Source of the DNA: JAZDLC01 sp043802345
Lineage (GTDB): Bacteria > Planctomycetota > B15-G4 > JADJEK01
Direction of reading: 5' to 3'
NCBI GenBank assembly: GCA_043802345.1
Contig: JAZDLC010000063.1
Location: 1-8,530, forward strand
Length of the DNA: 8,530 nucleotides
Made by a program: the position numbers and the translations under genes. The first letter of the stretch is position 1; every line of letters starts with the position of its first letter. The notes below the pieces were generated by a model. It was not told where the DNA came from and made no database searches. It was given only the letters and a program-made list of their open reading frames with translations. Shown here in pieces: positions 1 to 6,569 of the stretch.

Positions 1-1
1 T

Positions 2-1135
2 TCCGACATCGAGGTGCGGGTGCGGAGCGAGGATCTGCACACCGCGTCTCTGGCCGCCGATCACGTCCGGAATGAACTTCTCAAGTACGACGGGATCACC
101 GAAATCGAAAAGGACCTCCGGGAAGGAAAGCTGGAGGCGCGGCTCTCCCTGAAAGACACCGCCCGTCCGCTGGGACTCACCACGCAGGATCTCGCAGCCC
201 ACCTGCGGAACGCGGTCTTCGGCTACGAATCCCAGGAGCTGCAGGACGAAGAGGACGAGATCAAGGTCCGGACCCTCCTTCCGGAAGCGGCCAGGCGGGG
301 GCTCTCGGACCTCGGCCACCTGCGAGTCTCCACCGGCAACGGCGGCCGCGTCCCGCTGGAGGAGATCGCGACGCTGAACACCAGCAGGGGATACTCCTCC
401 CTGCGCCGGGTGGACGCCAAGCGCTCGGTGACGATCCGGGCGGAGGTGGATGAGAGCAGGGCCAACGTGTCCGAAATCACGGCCTGGCTCGGCAAGGACC
501 TGGAGGGGATCGGCCGGCTCTTCCCCGGCGTGACCGTCAGCTTCGAGGGTCGGAAGAAGGAAACCCGGGAGGCCCTCGGTTCCCTGCTGATCGGCTTCCC
601 GGTGGCGCTGATCGCGATCTTCGCGCTGATCGCGATCCTGTTCAAGTCGTACTTCCAGCCGATCATCGTCATGGCGATCATCCCGTACTCGCTGGTGGGC
701 GCCGTGCTCGGACACTACATGATGGGGTACCCGCTGACCCTGCTCTCCATGATCGGCGCCGTGGCGCTCGCGGGCATCGTGGTGAACGACTCGCTGATCC
801 TGGTGGACAAGGTCAATCGCAACCGGAAGGAAGGGATGCCGCTGTTCGAGGCGGTGGTCCGGGGGGCGGTCAGCCGGCTGCGGGCGATCCTGTTGACCAC
901 CATCACCACGGCGGCCGGGTTGTTCCCGCTGCTACTGGAGAAATCGTTCCAGGCCCAGTTCCTGATTCCGATGGGGATCTCGATCGTCTTCGGCCTGATC
1001 TTCGCCACGGTGCTGACCCTGCTGGTGCTGCCCACCTTCTATCTGATCTTCGAGGACTTGAGGAACTGCCTGCGCTGGCTGATCAGGGGCCAGTTCCATG
1101 AGAGCCCGCAGGAGGAAGAAGTCGTCGGCGCCTGA
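2..1135 (+). CDS. RND efflux transporter, HAE1-type inner-membrane subunit, C-terminal part (5' end outside window)
   Basis: This is the C-terminal third of a proton-driven RND pump subunit. Such proteins sit in the inner membrane and pass substrates to a periplasmic adaptor and outer-membrane channel. The frame is open from the first complete codon at position 2 (residue 1 here), so the gene starts upstream of the window. Residues 1 to about 185 are the periplasmic porter/docking region. Five membrane helices follow, at about 191-213, 217-237, 245-271, 294-312 and 320-350, corresponding to TM8-TM12. The TM10 motif GIVVNDSLILVD (258-269) and the TM11 segment RAILLTTITTAAGLFPLL are typical of the family. 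TM10 has Asn-Asp where AcrB has the relay lysine, as in divergent HAE1 members. The tail ends in an acidic EEEVVGA. The stop lies only 12 bases from the stop of the convergent gene. Substrate cannot be told: antibiotics, lipids or other compounds are possible, and a heavy-metal (CzcA) pump is less likely. Confidence 0.93.
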   Translation, partial: SDIEVRVRSEDLHTASLAADHVRNELLKYDGITEIEKDLREGKLEARLSLKDTARPLGLTTQDLAAHLRNAVFGYESQELQDEEDEIKVRTLLPEAARRGLSDLGHLRVSTGNGGRVPLEEIATLNTSRGYSSLRRVDAKRSVTIRAEVDESRANVSEITAWLGKDLEGIGRLFPGVTVSFEGRKKETREALGSLLIGFPVALIAIFALIAILFKSYFQPIIVMAIIPYSLVGAVLGHYMMGYPLTLLSMIGAVALAGIVVNDSLILVDKVNRNRKEGMPLFEAVVRGAVSRLRAILLTTITTAAGLFPLLLEKSFQAQFLIPMGISIVFGLIFATVLTLLVLPTFYLIFEDLRNCLRWLIRGQFHESPQEEEVVGA

Positions 1136-1147
1136 CTCAAGGGACGG

Positions 1148-3649
1148 TCACTCCCGGCGGCCGACCATAACTCGCCGACCGTTCCGGCTGAGGTCGGGCG
1201 CCGGATCGGAGACCTTGAATCCGGTCTTCTCCAGCAGGTCGATCCAGTCCCCCACCGAGCGACCCTCTTGATCCCGTACCCGGAGGAGAAGGCGCGCGCC
1301 GGCATCAAGCGCCCCCGCCAGGCGGGTCAGGATCGCCTGCCGGCGGTCATTGGTCTCCCGATCGAGCGCGTCCAGCAGCACGCTCCACTCGGCAGGCTCG
1401 TACTGAACGGACGCCAGATCGCCCACCTGGAAGTCGACCCGGTAATGCCCCAGGAGGGCGGTCCGCGCGCTCCGGGCCCGGGCTGGGTCCGCTTCGATCG
1501 CGGTGATCGGGCGCTCCGGGAAGGCGAGTACCAGGCGGGAGAGGCCGACACCTTTGCCTGACCCGACGACCTGCAGCGGGCCGGTCCCGTCGCAGATCCG
1601 GGGCAGTTCCTCCAGCAGGGCGTCTTCCGCCAGCTCCCTGTTCACGGCCCGCGCGACCCTGCTTCCCAGATGCCGGAAGAGTCCGCCGACCAGCAGCTTC
1701 CAGTTCTCGCCACCTTGCGTTTCGAGCCAGAGCTCGTCCCGGCGGGCGCGAATCCGATCGCGCGTCTCCTTTGCCATCCGCCGGTCGGCGCCCTCGCCCT
1801 CGAAGTCGCCCGGTTCGATCGGATCGAGGACCGAAAGGATCGCGTCGTGGTCCCCCACCCACCAGGCGTTTCTCGGCACCACCTCCCGGGTGTTCACCAG
1901 ACAGATCGGCAGCACCGGCACGTTCAGCGAGCGCGCGATGGCGAAGGCGCCGTTGTGAAAGCGGCCCATCTTCCCGGTGCGAGTCCGCGTGCCCTCCGGG
2001 AAGACGAGCAGGGAGAAACCCCTCTCTGCCGCCAGGGTGGCGCTTGCCAGCAACTGCTCAGCTTCTCCATCCCGGGCCAGGAGATACCCGGCTCTCTTTG
2101 CCATGGCGCCCATCACCGGCGTCTTCCAGACCCAGCTCTTGACCAGGATCTGAATCGGCAGGGGCAGGGCGAGAATCGCGGTGATGTCGTACATCGACTC
2201 GTGGTTGCAGACGACCACATACGACCGTGTCGGATCGATCTTCTCCTCGCCCAGGGTCCGGCGGCGGCCGATCGGCAGGTCGTCGCGAATGGCCAGGCCC
2301 ATTCCCCGGATGCACTCGATGGCAGTCCGCTGGCTTTCCTGCTCGGTCAGATGACGGCGGCGGGTCAGCATGTGCTTCAGGCCCCGCCCGACCATCAGCC
2401 GGAAGACCCAGAAGCCGGTGTAGATATTCCGGAGTGCCGGCGTGCCGTTGGCGCCGGCGCGGATGAGCAGGGCGCGGAAGAAGAAGGTCGTGGTCAGCAA
2501 GCAGGCGGCCGTGCCGGCGCAGGCGGAGAGGCTGCCTCCACAGAGAGAGGAGAGCGCCACCAGCAGGTGAGCGCTGGCGGAGTGGTCCTGGCCAGTGCGG
2601 AAGCGGTGGAGCTGGCAGTAGGCCAGGAGGCCGGCCTGGAGGGTGAACAGGAGGCCGAGCAGGGAGACGGTCTGGAAGCTCTGGTCGGCCCCGGCATACC
2701 CGGCCCAGCCGAGCGCGAACAGCATCGCCAGGCCCACCGGGACCAGCGCCGCCAGCAGCAACTCGGCCCTTCGCAAAAGAAACCACAGCAACACGGCCGA
2801 TCCCGCCAGCGACGCCGCCAGCGGGATGGCAATGGCATCGAGCCGCAGCGCGCCGATCAGGAACACCGGAGTCAGCACGAGCGCCAGCAGGGGCATCGAG
2901 AGCAGGACCGGCAGGGAGAAGCGATGGCTTCCTTCCTGCGAGAGGCGGGCCCGCAGCCTTCCTGGAAAACAGATCCGCCGCGAGACCAGCCCCGTGTTCA
3001 AGAGACCGATCCGCAGGAAGTCCAGGCCGGGACGGAAGTGGGACACCCGCTCCCCGTGATCGAGGTAGACCGCGCTGACCGGAATCGAGCGGACCGGCAC
3101 GCCGGTCCAGATCGCCTTCACCAGCACCTCGATCTCCAGGTCGTAGCCGTTCTTCTCCAGGTGCAGGCTCGTGATCGAGTCCAGGGGATAGAGCCGGAAC
3201 CCGGTCTGGGTGTCGGGCAGGCCGCGGCCGGTTTCGACGCAGGTCCAGAAGTTCGAGAAGGCCCGCCCGAACCGGCTCCCCCGCCCCGCTCGCGCCGAGG
3301 CGAGGTCCCGGTTTCCCAGCAGCAACGCCCCTGGATGGCGCTCCGCCTCTTCGAGGAAGCGCGGAATCTCGCCGGGGAGGTGCTGCCCGTCGGAGTCGAT
3401 GGAGACGGCGTGGGTGAAGCCGCGCTGCTTCGCCGCGAGAAGTCCAGTCCGAAGCGCGGCGCCCTTTCCCCGATTCATGCCGTGACGCAGAACGGTGATC
3501 CCGTCGATCCGCTCGAGGATCGTCCGGGTGCCGTCGCTGGAGCCGTCATCGACCACGAAGACCGTGAGGCCCAGGGCCCGGGTCTCCCGCACGACCTGTT
3601 CCAGCGTGCCGGCGTTGTTGTAGGTCGGGATGATCACACACGGCTTCAT
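1148..3649 (-). CDS. Fusion protein: GT2 glycosyltransferase / MMPL-like membrane block / PlsC-type acyltransferase / SAM methyltransferase-like domain
   Basis: This is an 833-residue multidomain enzyme. Residues 1-230 are a GT2 glycosyltransferase that starts straight at VIIPTYN, with DDGSSDG (34-40), the DxD site D85-S-D87 and QTGFRLYP (148-155). About six hydrophobic helices lie between 246 and 400, and their pattern resembles the C-terminal half of an MMPL exporter. Residues 470-620 are a lysophospholipid-type acyltransferase, with NHESMYD (482-488, the H-x4-D catalytic motif) and FPEGTRTR (550-557). Residues 650-833 resemble a class I methyltransferase, with glycine-rich VVGSGKGVG (694-702) and an acidic E719/D721 after strand 2. 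GT2-acyltransferase fusions and such methyltransferases are known from aryl-polyene clusters, so a role in building a sugar- and acyl-bearing membrane lipid is inferred. The N-terminus fits the GT2 fold start, so the ATG at 3649 is preferred although no good Shine-Dalgarno precedes it. It follows the protease gene by 43 bases. Domain calls are firm for GT2 and PlsC, moderate for the other two. Confidence 0.92.
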   Translation of the reverse strand: MKPCVIIPTYNNAGTLEQVVRETRALGLTVFVVDDGSSDGTRTILERIDGITVLRHGMNRGKGAALRTGLLAAKQRGFTHAVSIDSDGQHLPGEIPRFLEEAERHPGALLLGNRDLASARAGRGSRFGRAFSNFWTCVETGRGLPDTQTGFRLYPLDSITSLHLEKNGYDLEIEVLVKAIWTGVPVRSIPVSAVYLDHGERVSHFRPGLDFLRIGLLNTGLVSRRICFPGRLRARLSQEGSHRFSLPVLLSMPLLALVLTPVFLIGALRLDAIAIPLAASLAGSAVLLWFLLRRAELLLAALVPVGLAMLFALGWAGYAGADQSFQTVSLLGLLFTLQAGLLAYCQLHRFRTGQDHSASAHLLVALSSLCGGSLSACAGTAACLLTTTFFFRALLIRAGANGTPALRNIYTGFWVFRLMVGRGLKHMLTRRRHLTEQESQRTAIECIRGMGLAIRDDLPIGRRRTLGEEKIDPTRSYVVVCNHESMYDITAILALPLPIQILVKSWVWKTPVMGAMAKRAGYLLARDGEAEQLLASATLAAERGFSLLVFPEGTRTRTGKMGRFHNGAFAIARSLNVPVLPICLVNTREVVPRNAWWVGDHDAILSVLDPIEPGDFEGEGADRRMAKETRDRIRARRDELWLETQGGENWKLLVGGLFRHLGSRVARAVNRELAEDALLEELPRICDGTGPLQVVGSGKGVGLSRLVLAFPERPITAIEADPARARSARTALLGHYRVDFQVGDLASVQYEPAEWSVLLDALDRETNDRRQAILTRLAGALDAGARLLLRVRDQEGRSVGDWIDLLEKTGFKVSDPAPDLSRNGRRVMVGRRE

Positions 3650-3692
3650 GCGCGCCGATCGTAGCGACTGGCAGCGGCGGGAAGCGAGGCTG

Positions 3693-5024
3693 CTAACGAG
3701 GACGGGCGAGCCGGAGGAGGCCGGCGAGAAGAACCAGCGACGTCAGGATGGCGAGTGACAGGATGCCTGCGGACGGCACCGGGGCCGGGACCGAGAGTCC
3801 GACCGACGCAAACGAGTCGACCCGGCCATGGCCGAAGACAGCGTCATCTCCCGGCGCTCCCAGGTCGACGCAGCCGCCAAACAGAGACTGCTCCACCGCG
3901 TCCGGACCCAGAGAGGGATGCAGACTCCAGACCAGCCCGCAGATCCCGGCCGCCATCGGCGCCGAGCAACTCGTGCCGCTGCCGAGGGCGAGCGCCCCCG
4001 GGATTCCGGTGCTGAGGATGCTCACGCCGGGAGTCAAGACATCGAGAGCGAGGCCGTAGGCGGAGAAGCTCGCCAGGTTGTCGTTGCTGTCGGTGGAGCC
4101 GACGATGATCACGTCGCTCCAGTCGAACCAGTTGAGATCCCGGCCGTCGTTGCCGGCCGCGTAGAACAGAAGACTGCCCTGGGCGCGGACATAGGTTCCC
4201 GTGGTCTGCACGGTGGAGTACTCGACGCCGGTCTGGCTGACGCTGACGCACCGGGCGCCGTTGTCCGCGGCCCAGCGGGCGCCAAAAAGCAGATTGTGCA
4301 GGTAGCCGCCGCCCGGATTGTTGTAGTACCGGACCGGCATGATCGAGAAGCTCCACCCCATGCCGACAGTGTGAGTGCCGTTGTTCCCGATCGCCCCGGC
4401 GATGCCGGAGACGAAGGTGCCATGGCCATCGACGTCGCTCACGTCACCGCCGGCAGCCTGGGTGATGCGATCCTCGGCGTTGTACCCCGGAACCAGCGCG
4501 CCGGCCAGGTCGGGGTGGGTCAACTCGATCCCTCCATCGACGATGGCGATGATCAAGCTCGGGCTGCCGGTGGTCAGGTCCCACGCCTCCGCCGAGTGCA
4601 CCTTGAAGTGGTGCCACTGCTGCCAGTAGCCGCCGTCGTTCGGAACCGTGTTGATCGGGTGACAGATCCAGTCCGGCTCGGCGTAGGCAAACTCGCCGGT
4701 TGCCATCAACCGTTCCGACAGGCTGTTCTCCGTCTCGCCCGGCGGCAGGCTCACGATGTACTCGTCGGTTTCCTTGAAGTGTTCGACGATCTGCCCGGCG
4801 AGCCTCTCAACGGCCCGGGCGCGGATCGCCTCGATCTCCGACCTCGAGAGTCCCCGGCTCGCGAGAGTTTCCGGTTGGACCGGCCGGATGATCATCATCC
4901 CCGAGAACTCGAGTTGCCCCGGCCGCTCGACGAATGAACCCGGAGCAGCCTGAGTCCAGGCGAGTGATTGCAGACAGCTACCTACCAGCAAGAATGTGGA
5001 GACGAGTCTTCGCGTGGTCAACAT
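3693..5024 (-). CDS. Secreted subtilisin-like serine protease (peptidase S8) with C-terminal sorting-like tail
   Basis: This is a 443-residue exported serine endopeptidase. An N-terminal signal (RR then a hydrophobic stretch, residues 5-22) is followed by a probable inhibitory propeptide, roughly 27-125. The catalytic domain covers about 135-410. The triad is visible: Asp163 in IAIVDGGIELTHPDL, His201 in DGHGTFVSGI and Ser352 in GTSCSAPMAAG, with the oxyanion Asn292 in AAGNDG. All key residues are present, so it should be active. The protein ends VPAPVPSAG, then a membrane-length hydrophobic stretch (420-437) and RLARPR, the architecture of PEP-CTERM/IPTL-CTERM-type sorting tails. LVGSC at 13-17 also loosely fits a lipobox, so lipid anchoring is possible instead of signal peptidase I cleavage at about TQA-AP (26/27). 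The ATG at 5024 has AGGAG (5033-5037) eight bases upstream. The fusion gene follows 43 bases after its stop. Substrate is unknown. Confidence 0.95.
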   Translation of the reverse strand: MLTTRRLVSTFLLVGSCLQSLAWTQAAPGSFVERPGQLEFSGMMIIRPVQPETLASRGLSRSEIEAIRARAVERLAGQIVEHFKETDEYIVSLPPGETENSLSERLMATGEFAYAEPDWICHPINTVPNDGGYWQQWHHFKVHSAEAWDLTTGSPSLIIAIVDGGIELTHPDLAGALVPGYNAEDRITQAAGGDVSDVDGHGTFVSGIAGAIGNNGTHTVGMGWSFSIMPVRYYNNPGGGYLHNLLFGARWAADNGARCVSVSQTGVEYSTVQTTGTYVRAQGSLLFYAAGNDGRDLNWFDWSDVIIVGSTDSNDNLASFSAYGLALDVLTPGVSILSTGIPGALALGSGTSCSAPMAAGICGLVWSLHPSLGPDAVEQSLFGGCVDLGAPGDDAVFGHGRVDSFASVGLSVPAPVPSAGILSLAILTSLVLLAGLLRLARPR

Positions 5025-5032
5025 CCCAGTGT

Positions 5033-5037
5033 CTCCT
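5033..5037 (-). promoter_or_regulatory. Ribosome binding site of the S8 protease gene
   Basis: AGGAG on the minus strand lies eight bases upstream of the ATG ending at 5024. It supports that start for the protease. Confidence 0.7.
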
Positions 5038-5059
5038 GGCAGCGGCTTGCGGCACCTCG

Positions 5060-5088
5060 ATTATAGATGACTGGCTCTGATACAGCAA
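5060..5088 (-). promoter_or_regulatory. Sigma70-type promoter for the protease (and probably fusion) gene
   Basis: On the minus strand TTGCTG (5083-5088) is followed after 17 bases by a perfect TATAAT (5060-5065). The -35 matches the consensus at TTG only, but the -10 is exact and spacing is ideal in otherwise GC-rich DNA. Transcription would start near 5053, giving a leader of about 29 bases with AGGAG at 5033-5037 before the ATG at 5024. Confidence 0.55.
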
Positions 5089-5125
5089 CTTCCTCGTGGC
5101 AGGCGGCAAGCGGTATGCTGCCGGC

Positions 5126-5911
5126 ATGAAGTCGACATTCATCTCGCAATGCGTCCTGATTCCGCTCTGCCTGATCCTCGGCTGCGGCGCCGACGGAAGT
5201 TCCGACGAGCCGGAATGGATCTCGCTGTTCAACGGCAAGAACCTGGACGGCTGGAAGGTCAAGATCTGCGGCTTCGAGCCGGGCGACAACCACCTGAACA
5301 CCTTCCGGGTCGAAGACGGCCTGCTCAAGGTCGGGTACGACAAGTACGAGAAGTTCGAAGGGAAGTTCGGCCATCTCTTCCACGAGAAGATCTGGTCCTC
5401 CTACCGCCTGCGGGTCGAGTACCGGTTCGTGGGTGAGCAGACCCAAGGCGGTCCGGGCTGGGCCTTCCGCAACAGCGGCATCATGATCCATGGCCAGACT
5501 CCGGAGAGCATGGGCAAGGATCAGAGCTTCCCGGTCTCGATCGAGGTCCAACTCCTCGGCGGAGACGGCCAGAACGAGCGCTCCACCGCCAACCTCTGCA
5601 CCCCCGGGACCAACGTGGTCATGGAGGACAAGCTGGTCACCCAGCACTGCATCAACTCGAGCTCGAAGACGTATCACGGCGACCAGTGGGTCACCGTCGA
5701 GGTCGAGGTGCATGGCAGCGGGGCCATCCGCCACATGATCGATGGCAAGGTCGTGCTCGAGTACGAAAACCCCCAGCTCGACCCGACCGACGAGGACGCG
5801 AAGAAGCTGCTCCAGGGCGAGTCGTTGCTGCTCTCAAAGGGCACGATCTCGCTGCAGGGCGAGAGCCACCCGGTGGAGTTTCGGAAGGTCGAGATCCTCC
5901 CGCTGGAGTAG
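5126..5911 (+). CDS. DUF1080 (3-keto-disaccharide hydrolase-like) lipoprotein
   Basis: This is a 261-residue exported lipoprotein with a concanavalin/LamG-like beta-sandwich domain of the DUF1080 family, some members of which are described as 3-keto-glycoside hydrolases. The signal ends in the lipobox LILGC with Cys20 as the acylation site. The domain spans about 30-260 and shows the family hallmarks: SLFNGKNLDGWK (33-44), FRVEDGLLKV (60-69), RNSGIMIHG (115-123), IEVQLLGG (139-146) and the closing LQGESHPVEFRKVEI (243-257). The length is normal for a single-domain member. The frame stays open upstream to a GTG at 5096, but only a start at 5126 puts a Met-Lys directly before the hydrophobic signal, so 5126 is preferred; no clear Shine-Dalgarno precedes it. 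The gene is divergent from the protease gene and convergent with the small lipoprotein gene. The reaction is inferred from the family. A pure sugar-binding role is an alternative. Confidence 0.93.
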   Translation: MKSTFISQCVLIPLCLILGCGADGSSDEPEWISLFNGKNLDGWKVKICGFEPGDNHLNTFRVEDGLLKVGYDKYEKFEGKFGHLFHEKIWSSYRLRVEYRFVGEQTQGGPGWAFRNSGIMIHGQTPESMGKDQSFPVSIEVQLLGGDGQNERSTANLCTPGTNVVMEDKLVTQHCINSSSKTYHGDQWVTVEVEVHGSGAIRHMIDGKVVLEYENPQLDPTDEDAKKLLQGESLLLSKGTISLQGESHPVEFRKVEILPLE

Positions 5912-5937
5912 GGAGAACGAGCCAGGTTAGCTGCTAT

Positions 5938-5955
5938 GGGCGCCGGCCGGCGCTC
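5938..5955. terminator. GC-rich palindrome between convergent genes, terminator-like
   Basis: GCGCCGGCCGGCGC (5940-5953) is a perfect 14-base palindrome, extended by a G-U and a G-C pair at 5938-5939/5954-5955. It sits in the 56-base gap between the stops of the DUF1080 and small lipoprotein genes. It lacks a T-run on either side, so it would be a non-canonical bidirectional terminator or an mRNA 3'-end stabiliser. Confidence 0.4.
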
Positions 5956-5967
5956 GGAGCCATGCCG

Positions 5968-6414
5968 CTACTTCCTGATCAGCGTGAAGGAGAACGGCGC
6001 GCCCTCCGGCGTGAAACTGATCTTCCCATCCTTGAAGGTCGCAACGACCGTGTCGTAATTCGCCTCTTCGAGGTCCTTGCCGTCCTCCCAGGTGTTGGTC
6101 ATGGTCAGCTTGTCGCCTTCGAGCTTCCAGGTCCCCTTTGCCTCCATCTTGTTTCCCGCCATGTCGCCCGACATCGCAAACGTGCCGTCCGCGGCGAGCA
6201 CCAGCTCCATCTTCATCTGCTCGGCTTGCTTCTTCACCTCTTCCGCCATCTGGTTCTTCATCTCGTCGGTCATGCCAGGCATGCTCATGGCTTGCTTCGA
6301 GATCCCCTCGAGGAGCATCTTCTTGTCGATCTCGTAGGTTCCCGCACCCTTGGTGCCGCATCCGACGAAGGTGAGGGTCAGGGCGATTGCGATGAGGGTT
6401 GTGCAGTTTCGCAT
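5968..6414 (-). CDS. Small methionine-rich lipoprotein of unknown function
   Basis: This is a 148-residue predicted lipoprotein that I cannot assign to a named family. The signal MRNCTTLIAI... leads to FVGC, with Cys19 as the probable acylation site. The mature part has a charged amphipathic helical segment (about 29-71) followed by short strands such as GTFAMSGD, KGTWKLEGDKLTMTNTW and KISFTPEGAPFSFTLIRK, the look of a small lipocalin-like or half-barrel domain seen in many exported proteins of unknown function. Met is unusually frequent: 12 between residues 33 and 105, eight of them in 33-69. The frame extends six codons upstream (ATG at 6432), but GGAG at 6420-6423 lies five bases before the ATG at 6414 and the signal begins there, so the shorter form is preferred. 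It is divergent from the large gene at 6597. Metal binding through Met is only a possibility. Confidence 0.85.
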   Translation of the reverse strand: MRNCTTLIAIALTLTFVGCGTKGAGTYEIDKKMLLEGISKQAMSMPGMTDEMKNQMAEEVKKQAEQMKMELVLAADGTFAMSGDMAGNKMEAKGTWKLEGDKLTMTNTWEDGKDLEEANYDTVVATFKDGKISFTPEGAPFSFTLIRK

Positions 6415-6419
6415 TTTTG

Positions 6420-6423
6420 CTCC
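6420..6423 (-). promoter_or_regulatory. Ribosome binding site deciding the start of the small lipoprotein
   Basis: GGAG on the minus strand lies five bases before the ATG at 6414. The alternative ATG at 6432 would place this motif inside the coding sequence and would add six residues ahead of the signal peptide. Confidence 0.65.
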
Positions 6424-6430
6424 GTGGGGC

Positions 6431-6453
6431 ATTCGGTGACTGTGCGATTCGGT
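6431..6453. repeat. Two direct copies of ATTCGGT upstream of the small lipoprotein gene
   Basis: ATTCGGT occurs at 6431-6437 and again at 6447-6453, 16 bases start to start, just upstream of the lipoprotein ribosome binding site. The spacing is not a full number of helical turns. It could be a regulator half-site pair or chance. Confidence 0.3.
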
Positions 6454-6530
6454 TCCAAGACTTGGAGGCCGATCCTAGCGACGGCCGCCGCGAACAGCAC
6501 AGCTCAAACCACCGCAGGCCGGTGAAGAAC

Positions 6531-6557
6531 TGGACAACGCCAGGAATACGGTACAGT
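6531..6557 (+). promoter_or_regulatory. Weak promoter candidate for the large secreted protein
   Basis: TGGACA (6531-6536, five of six to the -35 consensus) is followed after 15 bases by TACAGT (6552-6557, four of six to the -10). The spacing is two bases shorter than ideal. The elements overlap the inverted repeat, which could then act as an operator instead of an RNA hairpin. Confidence 0.25.
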
Positions 6558-6569
6558 CCTGGCTGTCCG
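6531..6569 (+). repeat. Long imperfect inverted repeat in the leader of the large secreted protein
   Basis: The left arm is GGACA (6532-6536), a two-base bulge, then GCCAGGA (6539-6545). The right arm is TCCTGGC (6557-6563) directly followed by TGTCC (6564-6568). Twelve base pairs enclose an 11-base loop. It could be an RNA hairpin or an operator. It has no following T-run, so it is not a classical terminator on either strand. Confidence 0.6.

Noticed and set aside
1136..1147. Terminator between the convergent RND and fusion genes
   Set aside because: Only 12 bases separate the stops and no hairpin or T-run is visible.
1670..3664. 664-codon plus-strand open frame opposite the fusion gene
   Set aside because: Translation is Gln/Arg/Gly/Asp-rich low-complexity without domains. 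The opposite strand carries clear GT2 and PlsC motifs, so this is a GC-rich antisense shadow.
3671..3693. GCAGC/GCTGC inverted repeat between protease and fusion genes
   Set aside because: Only five base pairs with a 13-base loop and no T-run; too weak to call a terminator.
3828..4937. 369-codon plus-strand open frame opposite the protease
   Set aside because: No recognisable fold, and it lies antisense to an intact S8 protease with a full catalytic triad.
5045..5111. GCTTGC (5045-5050) and GCAAGC (5106-5111) flanking the protease promoter
   Set aside because: Six-base inverted match 55 bases apart with imperfect flanks; expected by chance at this base composition.
5018..5734. 238-codon minus-strand open frame opposite DUF1080
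   Set aside because: Val/Ala/Leu/Asp-biased shadow of the DUF1080 codons. It runs across the protease start and the divergent promoter.
5686..6525. 279-codon plus-strand open frame across the convergent gap
   Set aside because: It overlaps two supported genes and the palindrome; composition is Arg/His/Leu-rich with no motif.
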